From NCBI GenBank assembly GCA_038154685.1, contig JAYPYW010000107.1:1-7180 (forward strand): a stretch of 7,180 bases of DNA, written 5' to 3'. A model generated the notes under the pieces. It saw nothing but the letters and a program-made list of their open reading frames with translations, did no database searches and was not told the DNA's origin. This DNA is from GCA-002722245 sp038154685. GTDB lineage: Bacteria; Bacteroidota; Bacteroidia; Flavobacteriales_C; GCA-002722245. A program made the translations under genes and the position numbers. Each line of letters begins with the position of its first letter. Within the stretch, counting starts at the first letter, position 1. Positions 1 to 5,947 of this stretch are shown here, in pieces.

Positions 1-1030
1 TTGGATCATCTTGTCCAATTTCCCAGATTAAGATACCTGCTAAACCTTTCTGACAAGCTAAATCAGCTTTTTCTTCTAACATTGGTTTAGAGTTGTAAAC
101 ATGTCCTCCATAGATTCCGTCAGCATCATTGTATGCCGCTGAAGAAGCAAATGAATTCCAGTCAGTACCGTCAGATCCATCAGCAGAACCTCCTTTTCCA
201 TAGAAAGGAACCCCTAAAACGAATTTTTCAGCTGGTAACTTGTATCCACTGATTCCAGTTTCAACGTATCTAGTAACTACAGCCTCAGCTCCTTCAACAG
301 GAGAGTGGTTAGAGTACGCAGAAATATAACCTAAGTCATAGTTCATACAGTTAACGAAATCAACATATTGGAAACAATCAGTATCGAAGAAATCATCGTG
401 AGTTGAAGCAAATGCTCCAGCTCCAGGCATGTTAGCCGTAGATCCTCCAACTGCGATTGATAAGTCGTAGTGAACTCCATCAATAGCACCTCTTGTGTCT
501 AATGCTGATCTTAATTCTTGACATAAAGCTAAGTGGTTTGTTCTTTCCTCAGCAGATTCTGGGAACTCCCAGTCTAAATCGACACCAGTAATTCTTGTGT
601 CGTTTAAAGTGTGATTTCCAGCGACGAAATCAACGATTTCGCTAATTAAGTTAGCTCTGTTTGCTGGTTTAGCTGATTCAGCTAAGTGTCCAGTAATTCT
701 AGCTCCTCCAATAGCGATGTGAACTTTAGTTCCAGCAGCAATAGCACGGTCTCTTAAACCATTCCATTCTGTTTGTTCGAAAACAGCTTCGTAACTACCA
801 GCCATGTATCCAAGGTAAGTTGGGTTAGTGAAGTTGTCTCTTGTACATCCAACAGTTAAATTTCCTTTAGCATCAGATCCGATGAATCCGTAGAAGATGT
901 CAGTGATTTTTGAGTAATCTAAAGACGTGTAATTCGACTTATAGTAGGGATAGTACGCTACTATTTTCTGAGCTTGGGCAACAAAAATTGATGCCGTCAG
1001 CAAAAGGACTCCGAGTAGTCTTTTTTTCAT
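1..1030 (-). CDS. Secreted GH18 family chitinase-like glycoside hydrolase, C-terminus cut by window edge
   Basis: The gene starts at the ATG at 1030-1028 and stays open for 343 codons to the window edge, so the C-terminus and any secretion or carbohydrate-binding domain are not visible. Residues 1-21 form a classic Sec signal peptide (MKKR, then a hydrophobic core, then VAQA before the mature QKIVAYYPYY). The rest is a GH18 TIM barrel: YYPYY near 26-30, an AIGGA strand motif, the catalytic motif TGVDLDWE at 148-155 with D151, D153 and the acid/base E155, MNYD at 229-232, VPFYGK at 274-279 and a terminal ILIWE with W336. GH18 enzymes hydrolyse beta-1,4-GlcNAc linkages by substrate assistance; chitin is the likely substrate, but an endo-beta-N-acetylglucosaminidase acting on glycans is possible. 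The first Asp of the usual DGxDxDxE motif is Thr148 here. Codons are strongly biased to C-ending forms (TTC, AAC, TAC, GAC) unlike the neighbouring genes, which suggests high expression. Confidence 0.93.
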   Translation of the reverse strand, partial: MKKRLLGVLLLTASIFVAQAQKIVAYYPYYKSNYTSLDYSKITDIFYGFIGSDAKGNLTVGCTRDNFTNPTYLGYMAGSYEAVFEQTEWNGLRDRAIAAGTKVHIAIGGARITGHLAESAKPANRANLISEIVDFVAGNHTLNDTRITGVDLDWEFPESAEERTNHLALCQELRSALDTRGAIDGVHYDLSIAVGGSTANMPGAGAFASTHDDFFDTDCFQYVDFVNCMNYDLGYISAYSNHSPVEGAEAVVTRYVETGISGYKLPAEKFVLGVPFYGKGGSADGSDGTDWNSFASSAAYNDADGIYGGHVYNSKPMLEEKADLACQKGLAGILIWEIGQDDP

Positions 1031-1095
1031 AGTAATAAGGTTTAAAAATTAATTAATAACTGACTTAAATTTCGGCAGGGTATATTTAAGCGAAC

Positions 1096-1103
1096 CTAAG
1101 ATA
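1096..1103 (-). promoter_or_regulatory. Possible Bacteroidota -7 element for the GH18 gene
   Basis: On the minus strand this reads TATCTTAG, one mismatch from the Bacteroidota sigma-A -7 consensus TAnnTTTG. It would give a 5' leader of roughly 55-60 nt before the ATG at 1030. No clear TTG -33 element lies at the usual distance; only a T-rich stretch is found there. The leader is very AT-rich, includes a TTAATTAA palindrome and has no Shine-Dalgarno site, as is normal in this phylum. The call is tentative. Confidence 0.3.
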
Positions 1104-1161
1104 GGTAAAAAAATGGAGCTAGAAAAGGTAGGGTTTGTTAAAAAATAGTTCTTATTCTCTG

Positions 1162-1169
1162 TATTTTAG
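1162..1169 (+). promoter_or_regulatory. Possible Bacteroidota -7 element for mgsA
   Basis: TATTTTAG differs from the TAnnTTTG consensus at one position. A TTTG at 1134-1137 could serve as the -33 element, but the 24-nt spacer is longer than the usual 19-21. The transcript would start about 20 nt before the ATG at 1196. Together with the element at 1096-1103 on the other strand it would make a divergent promoter pair in this 165-bp gap. Weak evidence. Confidence 0.28.
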
Positions 1170-1195
1170 CATTAATCAGATTTTACATTATTAAG

Positions 1196-1636
1196 ATGAA
1201 ACTAAAGTCGAATAAAAGTATTGCACTTGTTGCTCACGATAATAAAAAGAAGGAGTTAATTGGTTGGATAAAAAGAAATGAGGAGCAATTAAGCGCCCAT
1301 AGTTTCTATGCAACGGGGACCACAGGAATGTTAATTAACGAAGAGACAAGGCTTACCGTTGAAAGATTAAAATCGGGGCCTCTAGGGGGGGATCAGCAAA
1401 TTGGTGCAAAAATATCTGAGAATGAAATTGATATGTTGATTTTCTTTTGGGACCCATTAGAAGCCCAGCCTCACGATCCTGATGTGAAAGCTTTAATTAG
1501 ATTGGCTGCCGTTTGGAATATACCTGTTGCCTGTAATTTATCTACTGCTGACTTTTTAATTAGTTCACCATTTTTTGACAAAGAATATGATAGAGTGGTG
1601 GAAGATTATACTAAACATAATTCGCGTAAAATATGA
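1196..1636 (+). CDS. mgsA: Methylglyoxal synthase
   Basis: The 146-residue protein matches the whole length of MgsA (about 150 residues in E. coli), a cytoplasmic enzyme that converts dihydroxyacetone phosphate to methylglyoxal and phosphate, bypassing lower glycolysis when phosphate is short. All signature motifs are present: IALVAHD at 9-15 with H14, D15 and K18, the phosphate-binding ATGTTG at 39-44, SGPLGGDQQ at 60-68 with the catalytic base D66 (equivalent to E. coli D71), FFWDP at 83-87 with D86, and PHDPD at 92-96 with H93 and D96. VWNIPVACN follows, as in the family. The ATG at 1196 places the first strand motif at residue 9, as expected. The stop overlaps the start of the next gene in an ATGA, so the two are probably translationally coupled. 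An unusual run of seven G bases at 1385-1391 encodes Gly64-Gly65 next to D66. Confidence 0.97.
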   Translation: MKLKSNKSIALVAHDNKKKELIGWIKRNEEQLSAHSFYATGTTGMLINEETRLTVERLKSGPLGGDQQIGAKISENEIDMLIFFWDPLEAQPHDPDVKALIRLAAVWNIPVACNLSTADFLISSPFFDKEYDRVVEDYTKHNSRKI

Positions 1637-2502
1637 GATTTTTAGTTCTGTTAGTTACCGTTTTTTTTGTTGCATGTGGGGCTTCTTCAAATAAGGAGAA
1701 TGATATTAATAGTTCAGATTCAATCGTGTTAACCGATTCTGTTTTTACAGGAGGTATTGAAGGGCCAGCATTTGATTCCAATGGAAATTTGTTTGTTGTT
1801 AACTATAAAGATCAAGGTACCATTGGGGTTCTAAAAAATGGCAAAGATTCGTTTGAGTTGTTTGTTAAACTGCCTGGTAATAGCATTGGAAACGGGATTC
1901 GTTTCAATGGTAAGGGAGATATGTTTGTTGCGGATTATGTAAATCACAATATTTTAAAAATTGAGAATGGGACAAAACATGTGGAAGTGTTTGCACATAG
2001 TGATTCTATTAATCAGCCCAACGATTTAACACTACATTATAATGGTTTTGGGTTTGCCTCAGATCCAAATTGGGGAAATAGTTCTGGTAACCTTTTAAGG
2101 TTTAAAGAAGGTGAAATTGAGATCGTTGAGAAAGGTATGGGTACCACCAATGGAATAGAATTAAGTCCTAATGGCAAGTTTCTTTATGTTAACGAATCGG
2201 TTCAAACGAAAATTTGGCGTTACAATGTGAGTGAAAATGGATCGCTTTCAGGAAAAGAAGTTTTTGTTCAGTTTGAAGGTTTTGGGATGGATGGAATGCG
2301 ATGTGACTCAAGAGGGAATTTATTCTTAGCGCGTTATGGTGCTGGAGTCATTGTGAAAATTAATCCTGAAGGTAAAATTATAAAAGAGTTTAAATTAAAC
2401 GGCGAAAAGCCAACTAATGTGACCTTTAAACATGGTTCCGATAAAGCAATTTTTGTTACCATGCAGGACAAGAAATGGGTAGAGTTAATTAAACAGCCTT
2501 AA
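1633..2502 (+). CDS. SMP-30/gluconolactonase-like beta-propeller lipoprotein
   Basis: The 289-residue protein begins with a lipoprotein signal peptide: MRFLVLL, a hydrophobic core, and a lipobox-like FVAC with Cys15, followed by a polar linker rich in Ser, Asn, Asp and Glu. It is therefore probably anchored to the outer or inner membrane facing the periplasm. The remainder consists of repeated blades (patterns such as FDSNGNLFVVN and CDSRGNLFLARY) of the SMP-30/gluconolactonase/LRE family. The family's metal ligands appear conserved: E43 in GGIEGPAFD, N173 in TTNGIELSPNGK and D220 in GMDGMRCD, with the additional PND motif (N130) in INQPNDL. Relatives hydrolyse sugar lactones such as gluconolactone, but many bacterial members have unknown substrates, so the reaction is not assigned. 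The start overlaps the mgsA stop by 4 bp (ATGA). The 3' end overlaps the convergent glycosyltransferase gene by 14 bp. Confidence 0.88.
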   Translation: MRFLVLLVTVFFVACGASSNKENDINSSDSIVLTDSVFTGGIEGPAFDSNGNLFVVNYKDQGTIGVLKNGKDSFELFVKLPGNSIGNGIRFNGKGDMFVADYVNHNILKIENGTKHVEVFAHSDSINQPNDLTLHYNGFGFASDPNWGNSSGNLLRFKEGEIEIVEKGMGTTNGIELSPNGKFLYVNESVQTKIWRYNVSENGSLSGKEVFVQFEGFGMDGMRCDSRGNLFLARYGAGVIVKINPEGKIIKEFKLNGEKPTNVTFKHGSDKAIFVTMQDKKWVELIKQP

Positions 2503-3784
2503 CCCTATTTAAATCTCCGATTAAAAAGTACCCCACAATAAGATATTCAAGTATGAATAGTCCTTGAATTAATTGACTATCCAATTGCTCGTCATAAAAA
2601 CTATAGGAAAGAAAAGCGGCAATACACCAAGCCAATGGAAATTTTAAATTGGTGAATATTCCAAGAGCCATCGGAATTATTAGGTACCAAGGATGAACTA
2701 TTGGAGAGAATAAAAAATAGGTGCTAATTATAAGTGTTATACCTGTGAATATTACTTTTCGATTCCTGAATCTGAATCTCCAAGAAATAAACAAAATTAT
2801 AAGTCCAGAAATTAAGGAAAGAATCGGTCCAGCAGTTTGAATAATATCGTAGCCTTTTATTTTAAACCCAAACCATTTTACGATATTGAAAATGCTTCCA
2901 TTAAACTCGAAGGTTTTAAAATAAAGGGTCAAACTCTCAAGCAGATGGGGGAGGTTGTCGAAATTTAAGAAAGGTAAAAACGAAAATGCAACAAGAGGAA
3001 TGAATCCTAGCATAAATTTTTGCCAACGATGAATCCCGCCTTTTAAAAGTAAAAGCGGAAGGACCATTAAACTAAAAAGTTTTGAGCAAAAAGAAAGCGC
3101 TAACAAAAGCCCACCTTGGAGGTCTTTTAGTTTAGTTAAACCAAAAAGTCCACTAAGTAAAAAGCACAATAAAATTCCTTCGGCGTGAAGATTTCCAGTT
3201 AATTCTAAAATAACAATTGGATTCAACCAATATAGATTTATTCTGCTAGGGTTGAATTTGTAACGTTTTAATATTTCTTTAATAGAGAAATAAGCTGCGA
3301 TTTCAAAACCAATTATTATAAGTCTCATTATTACAATTCCACTAAAAATATTGTTTGGAAGTGCTGCTAAATAAAAGATCCATTGATTTACTGGAGGGTA
3401 TATAGAATAGTATTCAGGGGAGTTCATTCCATTGTATAAGGAATTGGCAAATTCATTGTTGCTAAACATTGGTGCTAGTTCCGAAGGTTTAAACTCAAAA
3501 GGGTTTATTCCCTGAGTTGTTAGAAAACCATCCCATAAAAATCTGTAAAAATCGTCGCTCAGAATAGGTGTGCTTAGAATGAGTAATGCCCTCAAAACGA
3601 TACCTAAATAGAACGTGAATTTTTGATTGCTTTCTTTTAGAAGGAACGAAAAACCCACAAGGCTAAAAGCGAAAAAACTAATTTGAAAGCTGAAATTTTC
3701 CCTAGGGAGAAAGTATCCAATGAAAAAAACGGCAATTGTTATAAAAGCCGTTCCAATGAATGTTTTGTATTTATTTAGAATCAA
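2489..3784 (-). CDS. Multi-pass GT-C fold glycosyltransferase, GT87/mannosyltransferase-like
   Basis: This is a 431-residue integral membrane protein with about a dozen hydrophobic segments (for example near 9-27, 32-49 and 57-75, and several between 203 and 425). Just after the third segment comes SDDFYRFLWDG at 76-86, with the acidic pair D77/D78 in the first large extracytoplasmic loop. This is the GT-C position of the catalytic or metal-binding acidic residues. GINPF, YPPVNQ (129-134) and NPIVILELTGNLHAEG (188-203) further resemble GT87 and related polyprenyl-phosphate-mannose-dependent transferases. Members use lipid-phosphate sugars as donors on the outer face of the inner membrane; the actual sugar and acceptor cannot be read from the sequence. 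It is the last gene of the operon, 10 nt after its predecessor. The only usable start is TTG at 3784, because an in-frame TAA lies one codon upstream and no ATG occurs until residue 106, after three membrane segments. An A-rich stretch precedes the TTG. Confidence 0.8.
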   Translation of the reverse strand: MILNKYKTFIGTAFITIAVFFIGYFLPRENFSFQISFFAFSLVGFSFLLKESNQKFTFYLGIVLRALLILSTPILSDDFYRFLWDGFLTTQGINPFEFKPSELAPMFSNNEFANSLYNGMNSPEYYSIYPPVNQWIFYLAALPNNIFSGIVIMRLIIIGFEIAAYFSIKEILKRYKFNPSRINLYWLNPIVILELTGNLHAEGILLCFLLSGLFGLTKLKDLQGGLLLALSFCSKLFSLMVLPLLLLKGGIHRWQKFMLGFIPLVAFSFLPFLNFDNLPHLLESLTLYFKTFEFNGSIFNIVKWFGFKIKGYDIIQTAGPILSLISGLIILFISWRFRFRNRKVIFTGITLIISTYFLFSPIVHPWYLIIPMALGIFTNLKFPLAWCIAAFLSYSFYDEQLDSQLIQGLFILEYLIVGYFLIGDLNRVKAV

Positions 3785-3794
3785 ACGTTAATTT

Positions 3795-5249
3795 TTAAGC
3801 TGGTTTGCTGTGCTTGTAAGAGTAAAAAGCAACGTAACTAAAACCAACGGCTAACATACAATGAAACGGTAATAATCCAAAATCGTTTAGTTTAAAAGCA
3901 CTGTATATTCCAAATAGAGCGTAAACTCCCATTAAAATTTCAAAGATGGTTAGCGAATTGAAGGTAGATTTTAAATACTCCTTTTTTTCCGCCCAACTTC
4001 CACTGTTTTCCGTGATGGCAAATTTCGGTGTTCGAACAAACGGTGATTTTATTCCTAAATATCCCTCTAAAACTGCAATAGCATTGTGCAACGAAAGTCC
4101 CATACTTACACTCAAAAACATTGGGAATCTAATAAAAAATAAGTTTTTGGTATGTCTTCTTTTTTGGGTGATGTAATAGTAGAATCCTAAAATTAAGAAA
4201 CTACCAATAAGCACTGCAGCAACATTAAATAACCAAGCCAATTCTTTTAAATCTTGCTTAATATATAAGATAGGAACGCTTAGAACAGCTGTAGAGAAAA
4301 TGCAAACGAATAAAAAGCTATTCAGAAGGTGAAAAAAACCGTGGATTTTGGTTCCCAATCCAAGCTTTGGGGTTTTAAGAAAATTCCAAAGGTTTTTTCT
4401 GGCAGTTTCAGCAGCTCCCTTGGTCCATCTAAATTGTTGGTTTTTTAAAGCGTTCATTGCCACAGGAAGTTCAGCAGGGCATCCAACTTCTTCTAAGTAT
4501 TTAAACTCCCAGCCTTTCATTTGCGCTCGGTAGCTCAAATCAAGGTCTTCAGTAATTGTATCGCTTTCCCAACCACCAGCATCATAAATACATTTCTTTC
4601 TCCAAACCCCAGCTGTACCGTTGAAGTTTATAAAATGCTTTCCTAAGTTTTTAGCAGTCTGTTCAATGGTGAAATGCGCATCTAATCCAAAAGCTTGTAA
4701 TCTTGTTAGTAAACTATAATCTTCATTTAAATGAGCCCATCTTGTTTGGACAACACCAATTTTTTCATTTTGAAAATGGGGGATAGTGTTTTTTAGGAAA
4801 TCTTTTTCTGGCAGGAAATCAGCATCGAAAATGGCTATGAATTCCGCAGCTAATAATTCCATGCCCTCCGCAAGTGCACCAGCTTTAAAGCCAGTGTTTT
4901 TTGATCGAGTAAAATGAGTGATGTTAAATCCAAGCTGTTTAGTTCTTTCAACTTTCTCCGCAACTATTTGTTTGGTTTCATCATTTGAATCATCAAGTAT
5001 TTGAATTTCCAATTTATCCTTAGGGTAATCAATTTCGATAATCTTATCAATTAATCTTTCGGCAACATATTTCTCATTATAAATAGGTAGTTGAATAGCG
5101 ACTTTAGGCATATAATCAGTGTCAGAATCTGTTTTTGTGTTGTCTTTCTTTTTTCTAAGATAAAGTAACACAAGATGGCCTTGAATTAAGCTATAAAGGA
5201 AAATGAATCCCATAAAAAATATGTACAAACATAGTATGAGAGAATTCAT
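3795..5249 (-). CDS. CslA/CslC-like GT2 membrane polysaccharide synthase
   Basis: The 484-residue protein has one N-terminal membrane segment (about 4-30), a cytoplasmic GT2 catalytic domain (about 48-290) and four or five C-terminal membrane segments (near 307-330, 338-360, 372-398, 430-455 and 458-478). The full D,D,D,QxxRW set of processive family 2 synthases is present: LDDSND with D87, FDADF with D142 and D144, TITEDLDL with E234/D235, and QQFRW at 271-275. The stretch NFNGTAGVWRK (208-218) followed by AGGWESD closely resembles plant CslA/CslC glucomannan and xyloglucan backbone synthases. It lacks the C-terminal PilZ domain of bacterial cellulose synthase BcsA and no bcsB or bcsZ is nearby, so cellulose is unlikely. 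The product is probably a beta-linked hexan such as glucan, mannan or glucomannan, or a glycolipid; this is inference. The ATG overlaps the stop of the upstream GT2 gene (ATGA) and has an A-rich leader. Confidence 0.88.
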   Translation of the reverse strand: MNSLILCLYIFFMGFIFLYSLIQGHLVLLYLRKKKDNTKTDSDTDYMPKVAIQLPIYNEKYVAERLIDKIIEIDYPKDKLEIQILDDSNDETKQIVAEKVERTKQLGFNITHFTRSKNTGFKAGALAEGMELLAAEFIAIFDADFLPEKDFLKNTIPHFQNEKIGVVQTRWAHLNEDYSLLTRLQAFGLDAHFTIEQTAKNLGKHFINFNGTAGVWRKKCIYDAGGWESDTITEDLDLSYRAQMKGWEFKYLEEVGCPAELPVAMNALKNQQFRWTKGAAETARKNLWNFLKTPKLGLGTKIHGFFHLLNSFLFVCIFSTAVLSVPILYIKQDLKELAWLFNVAAVLIGSFLILGFYYYITQKRRHTKNLFFIRFPMFLSVSMGLSLHNAIAVLEGYLGIKSPFVRTPKFAITENSGSWAEKKEYLKSTFNSLTIFEILMGVYALFGIYSAFKLNDFGLLPFHCMLAVGFSYVAFYSYKHSKPA

Positions 5250-5944
5250 GATTTTTTAAGGTATTCCTTGAATATCGTTGTGATTATTTTATATCCTGCT
5301 AAGATAGTTCCTTTTACTGTTCCAGAAACTTTTGACTGACCAATTCTTTCTTTATAATTGACAGGTACTTCTGCGATCAACATTTTTTGCTTTGCTGCCT
5401 TAACTTGCATTTCAACCGTCCATCCATAGGTTTTGTCTTGCATATTAAGATCCATTAGTTTTTGCCATTTAATGGCTCTGAATGGTCCTAGATCTGTAAA
5501 TTCAATTTTGTAAAGCCATTTGATTAAAAAAGTAGCCAACCAGTTTCCAAAAACTTGTTGAGGTGTCATGCTTTTTTTAGCTCTTTTCCCCGTTTTTCTT
5601 GATCCGATGACAAGATCTTTATTTTCTTCTAAAATAGGTTGGATAACATTAGTTAGCTCAGCTGGATAGTCAGAATAATCAGCATCCAGGAAAACAATTA
5701 TGTCGGTAGGGGTATTTAGATTTTTAACGTAATCGATCCCTTTTAAGCAAGCTTTTCCATATCCTTGGATTGGTTCGTCAAGAACGGTTGCGCCGTTTTC
5801 TTTGGCGACAATCTTAGTTTTATCGTTTGAGTTGTTATTTACAACAATGATTTCCTCTACAATTGAAGGTATTTCTTGAATTACTTTTCCAACAGCATTT
5901 TCCTCGTTAAAGGCAGGTATTATAACTCTTATTGTGGAAGTCAA
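5246..5944 (-). CDS. Polyprenyl/dolichyl-phosphate sugar synthase-like GT2 glycosyltransferase
   Basis: The 232-residue protein is a single GT2 domain of the DPM1/DPG-synthase type. Visible motifs are IRVIIPAFNEE at 5-15, the nucleotide-binding strand VVNNNSNDKT at 34-43 (Asn where many relatives have Asp), GYGKACLKG at 61-69, the metal-binding DAD at 87-89 followed by YSDYP, GSR, DLGPFRAI, YGWTVEMQ, and VPVNYKERIGQSKVSGT near the C-terminus. Relatives transfer mannose or glucose from GDP-Man or UDP-Glc to a polyprenyl phosphate on the cytoplasmic face. There are no C-terminal membrane helices, so it is of the short peripheral type. Only TTG at 5944 can start it: the preceding in-frame codons are the stop of the upstream MORN gene (TAA) and GTT, and no ATG occurs near the N-terminus. 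Its own stop overlaps the next gene's ATG (ATGA). It probably supplies the lipid-linked donor for the GT-C protein two genes downstream. Confidence 0.87.
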   Translation of the reverse strand: MTSTIRVIIPAFNEENAVGKVIQEIPSIVEEIIVVNNNSNDKTKIVAKENGATVLDEPIQGYGKACLKGIDYVKNLNTPTDIIVFLDADYSDYPAELTNVIQPILEENKDLVIGSRKTGKRAKKSMTPQQVFGNWLATFLIKWLYKIEFTDLGPFRAIKWQKLMDLNMQDKTYGWTVEMQVKAAKQKMLIAEVPVNYKERIGQSKVSGTVKGTILAGYKIITTIFKEYLKKS

Positions 5945-5947
5945 AAC

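Noticed and set aside
3946..4176. Open frame of 76 codons on the plus strand inside the CslA/C-like gene
   Set aside because: It lies antisense to a well-supported GT2 gene, shows no recognisable domain, and its sequence follows the codon pattern of the opposite strand.
4348..4533. Open frame of 61 codons on the plus strand inside the CslA/C-like gene
   Set aside because: It is antisense to the region encoding the conserved TED and QxxRW motifs; a shadow of that gene.
3795..5249. Cellulose synthase bcsA
   Set aside because: The protein is only 484 residues, lacks a PilZ domain and has no bcsB, bcsZ or bcsC nearby; motif wording is closer to CslA/CslC.
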